A DNA stretch of 64,000 nucleotides from Lachnospiraceae bacterium AC2012. GTDB lineage: Bacteria > Bacillota > Clostridia > Lachnospirales > Lachnospiraceae. This document shows positions 7,868 through 17,435 of the stretch, piece after piece. Position numbers and translations under genes: made by a program. Under the pieces are notes generated by a model that had not been told where the DNA came from, did not search any database, and saw nothing but the letters and a program-made list of their open reading frames with translations. Position 1 is the stretch's first letter; each line of letters begins with the position of its first letter. Location of the stretch: assembly GCA_000702525.1 (NCBI GenBank), contig JNIN01000002.1, positions 186,001 through 250,000 of the forward strand. Direction: 5' to 3'.

Positions 7868-8575
7868 ATGACTGAAAAATTTTTAGAAATAAAAGATCTT
7901 AAAAAAAGCTATGGCGTTGGTGAAGCCAGACAGGATGTTCTAAGAGGCATGGATTTCACAGTAAAAAAAGGGGAATTCTGTGTACTCTTAGGGCCATCCG
8001 GTTCTGGTAAATCAACGCTTCTTAATATTATAGGCGGAATTGATACTCCAGATTCCGGTTATGTTAGTATTAATCAAGACATTCTCGAAGATATGAACGA
8101 GAAGCAGCTCACAATGTACAGACGAAAACACCTGGGTTACGTTTTCCAGATGTACAATCTGATTCCAAATCTCAATGTAAAAGAAAATATCGAAGTTGGG
8201 GCATACTTATCTGATAATCCTCTCGACGTGGAGGAGGTTCTCACCACACTTGGACTTCAGGATCACAAATACAAATATCCTAATCAGCTTTCGGGAGGAC
8301 AGCAACAGCGTGTTTCCATCGGTCGAGCCGTTGTGAAAAATCCGGATATTCTTCTCTGTGATGAACCAACCGGAGCGCTTGATTATAAGACTTCCAAAGA
8401 AATTCTCGGACTGATTGAAGACTGCAACAAAAAGTATGGAAGTACCGTCATTATGGTTACACATAATGAAGCCATCAAACATATGGCAGACCACGTAATC
8501 AAGCTTCGTGATGGTGTAGTTCGTCATAATGATCACAACGATAACAAAATAGACGCTTCCGAGCTGGAATGGTAA
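7868..8575 (+). CDS. ABC exporter ATPase (MacB/SalX type)
   Basis: A 235-residue ABC ATPase of the LolD/MacB class: Walker [10 protein letters not shown] near residue 42, Q-loop FQMYNL, signature LSGGQQQR and Walker [13 protein letters not shown], then the switch His (VTHNEA). It powers the FtsX-type permease encoded 12 bp downstream. Such pairs move peptides, lipids or lipoproteins or give resistance to antimicrobial peptides; the substrate here is unknown. AAAGGGAGGGCAC precedes the ATG. Its own promoter lies at 7791. Confidence 0.92.
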   Translation: MTEKFLEIKDLKKSYGVGEARQDVLRGMDFTVKKGEFCVLLGPSGSGKSTLLNIIGGIDTPDSGYVSINQDILEDMNEKQLTMYRRKHLGYVFQMYNLIPNLNVKENIEVGAYLSDNPLDVEEVLTTLGLQDHKYKYPNQLSGGQQQRVSIGRAVVKNPDILLCDEPTGALDYKTSKEILGLIEDCNKKYGSTVIMVTHNEAIKHMADHVIKLRDGVVRHNDHNDNKIDASELEW

Positions 8576-8587
8576 GGGGGCAATAAC

Positions 8588-10924
8588 ATGAAAAATCCAT
8601 TGATAAAGAGAGTTCCCAGAGAATTAAAGTCTGACTGGCACAAATATATCGTTATTATTTTCTTTATGATTCTTATGATTGGCGTAATCTCTGGTATGTA
8701 CGTTGGTCATGACAGTATGCTTTCAGCCATCTATTCTGGTCAGAAGGATCTAAATCTGGAAGATGGTAATTTTGAATTAACGTCCAAAGCTACCGCTGAT
8801 TTACTTGATGATTTAAGTGATCAATCAACAAAGGTCGATATCTATGAGCATTTTTATAGAAATGAATCGGAAGATGTTGATTTCGATGGCGAAGAAGATG
8901 CCACCATCCGAATCTATCAGTCCGATTCAACCATTGATCAGGCTTCCTTTTTAGAAGGTCGTGCACCAGAAAAGGATACCGAAATTGCGATTGATCGAAT
9001 GCATGCAAATAACCAGAAGATTAACATTGGAGATACCATAAAAGTTGGCGATACCGAATTTGAAGTCGTCGGTCTTTTGTCCTATGTAAATTATCTGACG
9101 CTTCATGAATCCAATACGGATCTCATGTTTGATTCCTTCGGATTCGATGTTGCGATGGTAACCCCATCAGCATTCGATGATTTAACTTCCAGAATTCACT
9201 ATAATTACGCCTTTACTTATGACAAAACACCGGAAGATGAAATCGAAGAAGCTGATTTTTCCGACATATTTCGAGAGGATTTGATCGAATTAAGTTATGC
9301 AAATGGAAATCCATTACAAAACTACGTTCCGGAATACTTAAATCAGGCGAGCAATTTTGCACCGTCAGATATTGATGGCGATACAACGAGTTCCAGTATC
9401 TTATGTTATATCCTGATTGGCGTTATTGCTTTTATTTTCGCAATTACCATTAGTAACACGATCGAAAAGGAGAGTACCGTCATCGGAACACTGCGTGCTT
9501 CGGGATATAGCAAACGCGAATTAATTGTTCACTATATGTCGATGCCAATTATCGTAACAATCATTGGTGCCATCCTTGGAAATATCCTCGGATATACGGC
9601 GTTTCGACGTATCGCCTTGAATCTGTATTACAATAGTTACAGTTTGCCATCCTGTGATTTGGTTTGGAGCAATACGGCTCTTATAAAGACGACCATTATT
9701 CCGCTCTTTTTGATGTTCTTTATTAACTTATTCATCATTATAAAGCGTTTACAATTGAGTCCCCTTCGCTTCCTTCGAAATGATCTCACGAAAGTAAGAC
9801 GAGAGAAGGCTAGACGTCTGCCAAAGTGGTCATTTCTAGCGAGATTTCGATTACGTATCTTATTCCAGAATCTGCCGAATTACCTGGTTCTGATTTTTGG
9901 TGTAGTCTTCATTGAACTGATGCTTTGCTTTGCCTTCGGACTTCCGGACTCTCTGAATTATTACAGCAAAACAGCGTCCTCTATGATGTTTGCAGACTAT
10001 CAATACGTTCTTATGAATCCTAAAGATGCCATGGGAAATGAAATCACAACATCGGAAGATACGGCTGAAAAATTCAGTTCCAAAAAGCTGATGTATCCAA
10101 AGGATTTAAATGCAACCTTCGAGGGTTACGGAAGTGGCGAAGATGAAGAAGTGACCGTCTATGGAATCGAAGAGAACAGTGATTACATTGCTTTACCGGA
10201 AACTCTGGATGCTGATGAAGTCTACATTTCTAGCGCTTTTTCCAATAAATTTGATTTAGAAGAAGGCGATACGATCAAACTTCATGAGGAATATGAAGAT
10301 CAGGAATACAAGTTTACGGTCGCAGGAATTATCGAATATGACGGCGGAATTGCAGTATTTTTAGGAAATGATAACTTTAACGATATTTTCGACAGAGATG
10401 CGGATTCCTTCAATGGCTATTTTTCACAGCATGAAATTACCGATATTGATGAGCAAAATATCGCAACTACCATTACTGCAGAAGATATCACAAAAGTTAC
10501 CACACAGCTACAACACTCTATGGGCGACATGTTTGTTGTGTTTAAATTTGTATTGATTGCCTTATCTGCAGCATTGATTTATCTTCTTGCGAAAATCATT
10601 ATTGAAAGAAATGAAAAATCCATTTCGATGGTAAAAATCCTTGGCTTTAAGAATCGAGAGATTGCATCCCTTTATATTTTATCGACAGCCATCGTCATTA
10701 TTCTCTTTACTGTCATTGGATTTTTGATTGGATATCAGCTTATGACCTGGATTTTTAAGATGTTTATCCTACAGATGGATGGCTATTTCGCTTATTATAT
10801 GAGTTTCCAGTCCATGCTATTATCCATGCTATATTTATTGATTGGCTACGTTTTCGTTTCTATCATTGATTTTATCCGTATCAAACGGATTCCGATGGAT
10901 GTGGCATTAAAGAATATCGATTAA
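8588..10924 (+). CDS. FtsX-type ABC exporter permease, two-repeat form
   Basis: A 778-residue permease with a TM helix near residues 20-42, a large extracellular domain, three TMs around 270-390, a further TM near 435, a second extracellular domain and three C-terminal TMs (about 650-770). This is the eight-TM, two-FtsX-domain layout of SalY/YxdM-like permeases rather than four-TM MacB. Both extracellular regions are very acidic. It pairs with the ATPase just upstream. No accessory protein or sensor kinase is adjacent, so substrate cannot be inferred. Confidence 0.9.
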   Translation: MKNPLIKRVPRELKSDWHKYIVIIFFMILMIGVISGMYVGHDSMLSAIYSGQKDLNLEDGNFELTSKATADLLDDLSDQSTKVDIYEHFYRNESEDVDFDGEEDATIRIYQSDSTIDQASFLEGRAPEKDTEIAIDRMHANNQKINIGDTIKVGDTEFEVVGLLSYVNYLTLHESNTDLMFDSFGFDVAMVTPSAFDDLTSRIHYNYAFTYDKTPEDEIEEADFSDIFREDLIELSYANGNPLQNYVPEYLNQASNFAPSDIDGDTTSSSILCYILIGVIAFIFAITISNTIEKESTVIGTLRASGYSKRELIVHYMSMPIIVTIIGAILGNILGYTAFRRIALNLYYNSYSLPSCDLVWSNTALIKTTIIPLFLMFFINLFIIIKRLQLSPLRFLRNDLTKVRREKARRLPKWSFLARFRLRILFQNLPNYLVLIFGVVFIELMLCFAFGLPDSLNYYSKTASSMMFADYQYVLMNPKDAMGNEITTSEDTAEKFSSKKLMYPKDLNATFEGYGSGEDEEVTVYGIEENSDYIALPETLDADEVYISSAFSNKFDLEEGDTIKLHEEYEDQEYKFTVAGIIEYDGGIAVFLGNDNFNDIFDRDADSFNGYFSQHEITDIDEQNIATTITAEDITKVTTQLQHSMGDMFVVFKFVLIALSAALIYLLAKIIIERNEKSISMVKILGFKNREIASLYILSTAIVIILFTVIGFLIGYQLMTWIFKMFILQMDGYFAYYMSFQSMLLSMLYLLIGYVFVSIIDFIRIKRIPMDVALKNID

Positions 10925-10933
10925 AATCTACAC

Positions 10934-10962
10934 TTGCAAATTTGTTCAAAACAAAGTATAGT
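10934..10962 (+). promoter_or_regulatory. Promoter of the helicase leader
   Basis: TTGCAA (10934-10939), exactly 17 bp, TATAGT (10957-10962). The predicted start is near 10969, the first base of the leader hairpin. Confidence 0.75.
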
Positions 10963-10968
10963 ATAGGG

Positions 10969-11052
10969 GTTGCACTGCAAAGGTGCAACGTATACGTGAA
11001 CAGATATGGGGGCTGATCAGGTATCGACATAAACCTGATCGGCTCCTTTTTT
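10969..11052 (+). ncRNA. Terminator-bearing leader or small RNA ahead of the helicase gene
   Basis: About 84 nt from the predicted start to a T-run. A first hairpin (GTTGCAC at 10969-10975 with GTGCAAC at 10983-10989) begins at the start point. A second, strong hairpin pairs GGCTGATCAGGT (11011-11022) with ACCTGATCGGCT (11033-11044), followed by CC and TTTTTT. The terminator stands just ahead of the helicase ribosome binding site with no other gene between, so it is either an attenuator or the end of an independent small RNA. Confidence 0.6.
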
Positions 11053-11073
11053 AGGAAAGTGAGATAGAAATAT

Positions 11074-12492
11074 TTGAAGTTTAAAGAATTTGGAATTAAA
11101 AAAGACATTTTAAATGCGATTCGAAAGGCTGGATATGAAGAAGCAACCCCAATCCAGGAGAAATCCATTCCAGTTATTATGGAAGGACATGATATGATTG
11201 GTCTTGCCCAGACCGGTACTGGTAAGACAGCAGCATTTGCATTGCCTATCCTGAATTCCATTGAATATCGCAAGAAACCACGCGTACGCGCATTAATCCT
11301 TGCACCAACTCGTGAACTTGCGATTCAGACATTTGAAAATTTTAAAAAGTATGGTCGTTATATCGATCTTCGTACCGTTTGTCTCTATGGTGGTGCAAAG
11401 AAGGGAAATCAGATTTCCCACTTAAAGCGCGGTGCAGATATTATTATCGCGACACCAGGACGACTTTTAGATTTACAGAATGAAGGTTTTGTAAAGCTTG
11501 ATCAGGTGGAATACTTCGTTCTTGATGAAGCGGATCGTATGCTGGATATGGGATTTATTCCTGATATTAGAAATATTAATGCGATGTTACCTGAAAATCG
11601 CCAGATGATTATGTTCTCCGCAACAATGGAACGTGCCGTTGAAAATCTTGCGATGGAAATGCTTACGAACCCGGTTCGTATTCAGGTTGCCGCACAGAAT
11701 AACGCAGCGGATACCGTTGATCAGAAACTGATCTTTACAGAAGGTGCTAACAAGGATATCATCCTTACCACTTTCTTAAAGAAGGAGATTAACAGCGAAG
11801 AAAATCGTGCACTCCCTCGTAAAGAACGTAAGAATGCCATCGTATTCACACGTACTAAGCGTGGTGCTGATCGATTAAATAAAGCGTTAAAGCAGCATGG
11901 ACTGATGTCTGTTGCCATTCATGGTGATAAGAGCCAGGGGCAGCGTAAAGATGCACTGGATCGTTTCCGCTCCGGACAGGTTTCCATCCTTGTTGCAACC
12001 GATGTTGCTGCAAGAGGACTGGATATTCCAAAGTTAAATTATGTCTTTAACTATGATTTACCAGAGGAATCGGATAACTATGTACATCGAATTGGTCGTA
12101 CCGGTCGTGCCGGCGAGTCAGGTGTTGCCTATACGCTTTGCTGTGAAGACGAACTTGGTTTACTTTACGAAATTGAGAAATTAATTGGTAAGGAAATCCC
12201 TGAAACAGAGACAAAATGGTCCATTTCTTTAGAACGTAAGAAGAAACCATCCTTTGATCCTCATAAGAATCGTCGTGGACGTGGCGGATATAAGGGAAAT
12301 AACAATCGTAGAAACAACAAAGACGGCAAGGCACGTCATTCCCATGATTCTCGTAAGCCTCATAAAGAACGCAAAAACTTCAAGAAAGAAGAGCAGAGTA
12401 ATCAAAAATTTACAAAGAACAAGAACAACGGCAATAAAAAGCCAGCGATCAAGTTCAGCCGTAAATTAAACGAACGTAAGCAAAACCTCTAA
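11074..12492 (+). CDS. DEAD-box RNA helicase (RhlE/CshA type)
   Basis: A 472-residue RNA helicase. Motifs in order: F-x-x-x-GI and Q motif (ATPIQ), Walker A AQTGTGKT (45-52), PTRELA, TPGR, DEAD, SAT, ATDVAARGLD and HRIGRTGRAG. The last 80 residues form a basic, Asn/Lys/Arg-rich tail (RRGRGGYKGNNNRR) for RNA binding. Such enzymes unwind structured RNA in ribosome assembly, mRNA decay and cold adaptation. The start is a TTG behind AGGAAAGTGAG, 22 nt after the leader terminator. It converges with plsY, their stop codons sharing bases. Confidence 0.93.
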   Translation: MKFKEFGIKKDILNAIRKAGYEEATPIQEKSIPVIMEGHDMIGLAQTGTGKTAAFALPILNSIEYRKKPRVRALILAPTRELAIQTFENFKKYGRYIDLRTVCLYGGAKKGNQISHLKRGADIIIATPGRLLDLQNEGFVKLDQVEYFVLDEADRMLDMGFIPDIRNINAMLPENRQMIMFSATMERAVENLAMEMLTNPVRIQVAAQNNAADTVDQKLIFTEGANKDIILTTFLKKEINSEENRALPRKERKNAIVFTRTKRGADRLNKALKQHGLMSVAIHGDKSQGQRKDALDRFRSGQVSILVATDVAARGLDIPKLNYVFNYDLPEESDNYVHRIGRTGRAGESGVAYTLCCEDELGLLYEIEKLIGKEIPETETKWSISLERKKKPSFDPHKNRRGRGGYKGNNNRRNNKDGKARHSHDSRKPHKERKNFKKEEQSNQKFTKNKNNGNKKPAIKFSRKLNERKQNL

Positions 12493-13199
12493 AAGAATTT
12501 CTTCTTAATGGCTCCTAGTACATCGACGCGTTCTGCTTCGCCAGATGGAATCTGTTTTAAAAATGCAAGATTTCTGATAATCATTAATATTTCCAGAAGG
12601 ATCGCAACGATTCCGGCTTCCACGCCATCCACAAGAAATGCAGGGATAATGAAGATTGCAGGGATGACAACGGCTCCCAGTCCCAAGTACTGAGAAGCAA
12701 AAACGATGAGCATGCCAACAATATTCGATAAAAGTCCCCAAAGTGGCTGGATTAAAATCATCGCAGAATTCGTGACTGCAACGCCTTTACCTCCATGCTT
12801 TATCTGCCAAAACGGGTAGTTATGACCGATGCAGCAACCGAGAGCTACATAATAAAGAAGCACATGATTCCATAAATCACTTGCCTCAAACGTTATACCA
12901 TAAGTTGCCATCGCATAACCACGCATGGTTTGCGCAACAAAGGCAGGCAGTAAAAAATAAGTCATCAGCATCGCAAGGATTACTTTCAAAACATCACCTA
13001 CTAAGACCGTGATTCCAGGTTTGAATCCCAGATGTGCCATCACATTTGCCATTCCTGGATTACCGGTTGTACCCAGGTATTTACAAGGCTTCCCTGTCAG
13101 CTTTCTTGTTACGACCTCAGCGGTCAGAAAGCTGCCAAGGAGGTAGCTGATGACCAAAGTTAATATTCTAATTTCCATTTCCATCATATTTAAATTCAT
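12489..13199 (-). CDS. plsY: Glycerol-3-phosphate acyltransferase (acyl-phosphate dependent)
   Basis: A 236-residue membrane enzyme. PlsY motifs are visible: GSFLTAEVV, TTGNPGMANV (the GxxNPG substrate loop) and GHNYPFWQIKHGGKGVA. About six TM helices. It transfers an acyl group from acyl-phosphate to glycerol-3-phosphate, the first step of phospholipid synthesis. I start at 13199, where AAAGGAATTTTTGAA precedes ATG; an upstream in-frame start has no site. The family is usually about 200 residues, so this one is slightly long (LPAFVAQTMRGYAMATYGITFEASDLW is an extra loop). Confidence 0.9.
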   Translation of the reverse strand: MNLNMMEMEIRILTLVISYLLGSFLTAEVVTRKLTGKPCKYLGTTGNPGMANVMAHLGFKPGITVLVGDVLKVILAMLMTYFLLPAFVAQTMRGYAMATYGITFEASDLWNHVLLYYVALGCCIGHNYPFWQIKHGGKGVAVTNSAMILIQPLWGLLSNIVGMLIVFASQYLGLGAVVIPAIFIIPAFLVDGVEAGIVAILLEILMIIRNLAFLKQIPSGEAERVDVLGAIKKKFF

Positions 13200-13269
13200 T
13201 TCAAAAATTCCTTTATTCATTTTAGAAATAATACATCTCATCATTTCAAAAAGTAATATAACATATTTT

Positions 13270-13298
13270 TTGCGATTCTACGCGTTTCGCGGTAAAAT
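13270..13298 (+). promoter_or_regulatory. Promoter of xthA-dtd
   Basis: TTGCGA (13270-13275), 17-bp spacer containing the palindrome ACGCG-TTT-CGCG(G), TAAAAT (13293-13298). The start codon follows about 40 bp downstream of the expected start point. Confidence 0.6.
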
Positions 13299-13347
13299 AA
13301 ATAAGATTTAGACCCAGAAATTTATACATTGAAATGAGGATAAAATT

Positions 13348-14103
13348 ATGAAATATGTATCTTGGAATGTAAACGGGCTTCGTGCCTGCGTTACCAAAGG
13401 ATTTGTTGATTCCGTTCTATCACTGGATGCCGATGCCATCTGTATTCAGGAATCAAAATTACAGGAAGGTCAGATTGACCTTGCTTTACCTGGTTATCAC
13501 CAGTATTGGAATTATGCAGAAAAGAAAGGATATTCTGGAACTGCCATTTTCACCAAACAGGAACCGCTTTCCGTAGCATACGGAATAGGAATCGAAGAGC
13601 ATGACCACGAAGGCCGTGTCATTACTCTCGAATTCGAAGATTGGTATCTTGTGACATGCTATACACCAAATTCTCAAAATGAATTAAAGCGTTTGGATTA
13701 TCGTATGACATGGGAAGATGATTTCAGAGCCTATCTTCAGAAATTAGATGCAGTAAAACCAGTCATCCTCTGTGGTGATTTGAATGTTGCACACAAAGAA
13801 ATTGATTTGAAAAATCCAAAGACAAATCGTAAAAATGCAGGTTTTACGGATGAAGAACGCGATAAGATGACAACCCTTTTAAACAGCGGATTCACGGATA
13901 CTTTCCGTCATTTCTATCCAGAGCAGGAGGGTATCTATTCCTGGTGGTCTTATCGTTTTAAAGCACGTGAAAAGAACGCAGGATGGCGTATTGACTATTT
14001 CCTCACCTCAGAACGTCTAAATGACAGACTTGTCAATGCGACCATTGAAACAGAAATATTCGGGTCTGACCACTGCCCGGTTACATTGGAGATTCAATCA
14101 TGA
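13348..14103 (+). CDS. xthA: Exodeoxyribonuclease III / AP endonuclease
   Basis: A 251-residue ExoIII-family nuclease for base-excision repair. Active-site segments are intact: WNVNGLRAC (Asn7), IQESKLQ (metal-binding Glu), CGDLNVAH (Asp and Asn), WRIDYFL (Asp) and GSDHCPV (His). It cleaves 5' to abasic sites and removes 3' blocks. ATGAGGATAAAATT gives a plausible site ahead of the ATG. The stop overlaps the start of dtd (ATGA). Confidence 0.95.
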   Translation: MKYVSWNVNGLRACVTKGFVDSVLSLDADAICIQESKLQEGQIDLALPGYHQYWNYAEKKGYSGTAIFTKQEPLSVAYGIGIEEHDHEGRVITLEFEDWYLVTCYTPNSQNELKRLDYRMTWEDDFRAYLQKLDAVKPVILCGDLNVAHKEIDLKNPKTNRKNAGFTDEERDKMTTLLNSGFTDTFRHFYPEQEGIYSWWSYRFKAREKNAGWRIDYFLTSERLNDRLVNATIETEIFGSDHCPVTLEIQS

Positions 14104-14573
14104 GATTTGTAATACAAGTTGCTAGAAATGCGAATGTTACCGTCGACGAAGAACGCGATGGCAAAATCGAAAGCCATGTAAATGGGGAAATAGATTATGG
14201 CTTTGTCGTGCTCATTGGTGTTGGACACGACGATACGGAAGAAATCGCAGATAAGATGGTGAAAAAACTCCTTGGCATGCGAATCTTCCCGGATTCTGAT
14301 GGCAAGACCAATCTATCTCTTGCTCAAGTGGATGGACAACTGCTCCTAATCTCACAATTTACGCTCTATGCGAATTGTAGAAAGGGAAACCGTCCTAGTT
14401 TTACAGATGCAGCCGCTCCAGAGGAGGCAAACCGCCTCTATGAATACGTCGTTTCCAAATGCCGTGAACAAGTTTCGCATGTCGAAACGGGTGTATTCGG
14501 CGGCGACATGCATGTCACACTTACAAATGAAGGTCCCTTCACCATTATTTTAGATTCGAGGGATCTAAACTAA
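14100..14573 (+). CDS. dtd: D-aminoacyl-tRNA deacylase
   Basis: A 157-residue Dtd. It hydrolyses D-aminoacyl-tRNA, protecting translation. Motifs: [17 protein letters not shown] (the SQFTL catalytic loop) and [11 protein letters not shown], the cross-subunit NxGP(V/F)T motif that reads chirality. It overlaps xthA by 4 bp, so the two are co-translated. Bacterial Dtd usually starts MRxVxQRV; here [21 protein letters not shown] lacks the second Arg but keeps the fold. An insertion KIESHVNG follows. Confidence 0.93.
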   Translation: MRFVIQVARNANVTVDEERDGKIESHVNGEIDYGFVVLIGVGHDDTEEIADKMVKKLLGMRIFPDSDGKTNLSLAQVDGQLLLISQFTLYANCRKGNRPSFTDAAAPEEANRLYEYVVSKCREQVSHVETGVFGGDMHVTLTNEGPFTIILDSRDLN

Positions 14574-14631
14574 AATTAGTAGCAAAACTATTATCTATCA
14601 AGTATCAAAAAACAAAAGAGGAGGAGCACTT

Positions 14632-15270
14632 ATGAACGAATTCAAGAAAATCGCCTATGAAAATCAGGCGAATACGATTATCAAGAAATTACAGCTTCGT
14701 CATATGGCAGGTTACTACGTCGACAATATGGAAGAAGCGACAAAGAAGGTGCTTGAATTACTCGGAAGCGACAAGAAAACTGTCTCCTATGGAGGTTCTA
14801 TGACAATCGATGATTCCGACCTCAAGGAACGCATCGTTGCTGCAGGTCATGAGCTTATCATTCGAGAAAATGCAAAGACCGAAGAGGAATTGAAAGAGGT
14901 AAAAGCAAAAACCGTCAATGCCGATGCATTTCTTATGTCTTCGAATGCCATCACGCTCGACGGAGAACTGATTAATATCGATGGCCGTGGAAACCGCGTA
15001 TCTTACATGATTTACGGGCCAGAAAAAGTCATTATGGTTGTCGGCATGAATAAAGTAGTTCCGACGGTGGAAGACGGCATTCGCCGTGTTAGAAATGTAG
15101 CATCTCCTGCTAACACAGCGAGACTGCACGTCGATTCCCCTTGCGCGAAAACCGGACGTTGTGCAAACTGTCTGGACAATACCATCTGTGATCAGATTGT
15201 CGTAACACGCGCGTCCCGCGTACCGGAACGAATTCAAGTAATTTTAGTAGGAGAGGAGTTAGGTTACTAA
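14632..15270 (+). CDS. LUD-domain protein (lactate utilisation type)
   Basis: A 212-residue single LUD domain (LutC/YkgG-like, former DUF162). Visible family features are YGGSMTIDDSDL near residue 55, DAFLMSSNAITLDGELINIDGRGNRVS and VGMNKVVPTVEDGIRRVR. A Cys-rich stretch near the C-terminus (SPCAKTGRCANCLDNTIC) may hold a metal or a cluster. LutA and LutB partners are absent nearby, so it belongs to the stand-alone group found in Clostridia, whose role is not settled. GAGGAGGAGC precedes the ATG. Confidence 0.85.
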   Translation: MNEFKKIAYENQANTIIKKLQLRHMAGYYVDNMEEATKKVLELLGSDKKTVSYGGSMTIDDSDLKERIVAAGHELIIRENAKTEEELKEVKAKTVNADAFLMSSNAITLDGELINIDGRGNRVSYMIYGPEKVIMVVGMNKVVPTVEDGIRRVRNVASPANTARLHVDSPCAKTGRCANCLDNTICDQIVVTRASRVPERIQVILVGEELGY

Positions 15271-15296
15271 TCAAATTTGACTAGAACATACATATT

Positions 15297-16361
15297 ATGA
15301 AACATAAAACCGTAAAAACCCTGGCCTTATTTCTAACACTGTTTGTTTTCTTAACAAGTTCTGGATGCCAGTATACCAGTGAATTACCGGATACAGATAC
15401 TAGTACCGAAGCAGAATCTGAGACATCCTCTGTAAATTCTTCAGATTCAATAGAAACCGAAAATACAAATGAGCAAGTAGAGACAGCGGAGGAAAGCAAT
15501 TCCGAATCAACAGAAAATACGCAAATTGTAGATTTGACATCTATCCCGGCGTATTCTGGAACAGCAGCTATCGAAATCAATGGAAATGTTCCATTTTTCT
15601 CTGCCGAAGATCAGACAAGAACCGATGCCTTTGAAACCTATGAATCACTGGATAGCCTAGGCCGATGTGGAGTTGCCTACGCAAATATTTGTCAGGAAAT
15701 TATGCCAACAGAAGATCGTGGAGAAATTGGTTCCATCAAACCAACGGGATGGGTACAGAATAAATATCCGGATATTATCAAGGAATCTCCATCCTATCTC
15801 TATAATCGTTGTCATCTGATTGCTTTCTGCTTGGCTGGAGAAAATGCAAATGAAAAGAATCTCATTACCGGGACAAGATATCTAAATATCGAAGGTATGC
15901 TTCCTTATGAAGAAATGGTTGCAGACTATGTTGACCGGACAGGAAACCATGTATTATATCGTGTTACCCCGATTTTTGATGGTGATAATCTTCTTGCTTC
16001 CGGCGTATTGATGGAGGGATATTCTGTAGAAGATCAGGGTTCAGGCATCCAATTCTGTGTCTATGCCTATAATGTGCAACCCGGCATCTCCATCGATTAT
16101 GCAACCGGTAGCAACTGGGCCGATGGAAGCTCCGAAACAACAAGTGACACAAATACGACAAATAACACAAGTACAACTACAAATACGACTACAAATACCA
16201 GCACCTCCGGCTATGTCATTAATAAAAATACAAAGGTCTTCCATAGTCCTACTTGCAGCTCGGTAAGTCGTATGAAGGAATCCAACAAGCAGTACTCGAA
16301 TGAGAGTCGCGATTCTTTGATTTCGGAAGGATATAGTCCTTGTGGGAACTGTAATCCTTAG
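15297..16361 (+). CDS. Lipoprotein nuclease of the DNA-entry (EndA/NUC) type with a C-terminal Cys/His domain
   Basis: A 354-residue exported protein. A lipobox ends at Cys24 (LTSSGC), then an acidic Ser/Thr/Glu linker to about residue 80. The nuclease core covers about 85-265: YLYNRCHLIAFCLAGENANEKNLITGTRYLN carries the His general base and the metal-binding Asn of beta-beta-alpha-metal non-specific nucleases. A Thr/Asn-rich linker leads to a 45-residue domain (VFHSPTCSSV, then SPCGNCNP) of the kind seen after surface nucleases, perhaps zinc-binding. It probably degrades extracellular DNA at the membrane for nutrition or uptake. It follows the LUD gene by 26 bp. Confidence 0.8.
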   Translation: MKHKTVKTLALFLTLFVFLTSSGCQYTSELPDTDTSTEAESETSSVNSSDSIETENTNEQVETAEESNSESTENTQIVDLTSIPAYSGTAAIEINGNVPFFSAEDQTRTDAFETYESLDSLGRCGVAYANICQEIMPTEDRGEIGSIKPTGWVQNKYPDIIKESPSYLYNRCHLIAFCLAGENANEKNLITGTRYLNIEGMLPYEEMVADYVDRTGNHVLYRVTPIFDGDNLLASGVLMEGYSVEDQGSGIQFCVYAYNVQPGISIDYATGSNWADGSSETTSDTNTTNNTSTTTNTTTNTSTSGYVINKNTKVFHSPTCSSVSRMKESNKQYSNESRDSLISEGYSPCGNCNP

Positions 16362-16475
16362 GGCAAGAGTGTATCCTCTGAAAATCTATGAAATCGCTGA
16401 TTTTCTTGTTCACAAAGCTCTGCATTTTTGCTATTATAGTAAGGCTGTATAATTATAAGTAAAAAAGGAGCATCT

Positions 16476-17396
16476 ATGAATAAATTCAAAATTGCACCTA
16501 CATATCATTCTGTAGGCGAATGTATAAAAGACTTAATATACATGGCAGTTGCGACTTTTATTATTGCCGTTGCTGTTTATTTCTTTATGAAGCCGTCAAA
16601 CACTGCGATTTCTAGTGTTTCTGCGCTTGCTATTGTATTAGAAAATATTGTTCCATTAACAGTAGCGCAATTAACAATGATTATGAATGTCATTCTCTTA
16701 ATTATCGGTTTCGCATTATTCGGATCGGAATTCGGATTTAAAACGATTTATACATCGATTTTACTTCCTGTTTTTCTTCGCATCTTCGAAATTGTTAGAC
16801 CGGAGAATATCTCATTCACAGATGATCCATTTCTAGATGTGATTTTATATGTCACTTTAGTAAGTTTTGGAGCGGCACTTCTTTTCAATGATAATGCCAG
16901 CTCTGGCGGTCTCGATATCGTTGCTAAAATTTTGAACAAGTATCTCCATATCGAGCTCGGCAAGGCAATGTCGGTTGCCGGAATTGTCATTGCTTGTTCT
17001 ACAATTTTCTTCTATGACACAAAGTCCGTTATTTTATCTTTACTTGGAACCTATATTAATGGATTAGTTCTCGATCATTTCATCTTTGGTCAGAATATCA
17101 AGAGAAGAGTATGTATCATCACCGATAAGCAGAAGCTCGTTCGTAACTTCATTCTCTATGATTTACAAAGTGGAGCAACCCTTTATGAAGCGACGGGTGC
17201 TTATGATATGAAGACAAGACAGGAAATCATCTGTATCGTCACAAAACCGGAATATCAGAAATTAATGACATTCCTGGAAGAAAATGATCCAAGCGCCTTC
17301 GTTACGGTTTATACCGTTTCTGAAATTCGATATATTCCAAAGACATTTGGAATCGAACATCATGAGAAACGGAAACGCGAACAGGGAAATGTATAA
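16476..17396 (+). CDS. YitT-family membrane protein
   Basis: A 306-residue YitT protein: five to six TM helices (about residues 20-200, former DUF161) and a C-terminal cytosolic DUF2179 domain (about 215-295, RRVCIITDKQKLVRNFILYDLQSGATLYEATGAY). Function is not established; transport or sensing has been proposed for the family. AAAAAAGGAG precedes the ATG. A second YitT protein is encoded at 48958-49899. It converges with the ZIP gene over a shared terminator. Confidence 0.88.
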   Translation: MNKFKIAPTYHSVGECIKDLIYMAVATFIIAVAVYFFMKPSNTAISSVSALAIVLENIVPLTVAQLTMIMNVILLIIGFALFGSEFGFKTIYTSILLPVFLRIFEIVRPENISFTDDPFLDVILYVTLVSFGAALLFNDNASSGGLDIVAKILNKYLHIELGKAMSVAGIVIACSTIFFYDTKSVILSLLGTYINGLVLDHFIFGQNIKRRVCIITDKQKLVRNFILYDLQSGATLYEATGAYDMKTRQEIICIVTKPEYQKLMTFLEENDPSAFVTVYTVSEIRYIPKTFGIEHHEKRKREQGNV

Positions 17397-17403
17397 AACA
17401 AAA

Positions 17404-17435
17404 AAGTAGTTTGATCTTAACCGATCAAACTACTT
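17404..17435 (-). terminator. Terminator with the ZIP stop codon in its loop
   Basis: Perfect 13-bp stem: AAGTAGTTTGATC (17404-17416) and its complement (17423-17435), loop TTAACC. On the minus strand a T-rich run follows. The last codons of ZIP form one arm and its stop lies in the loop. It can also act on the convergent YitT transcript. Confidence 0.85.

Noticed and set aside
16130-16210. ACAAATACGAC-type low-complexity run as a microsatellite
   Set aside because: It encodes the Thr/Asn linker of the nuclease and is not an exact repeat.
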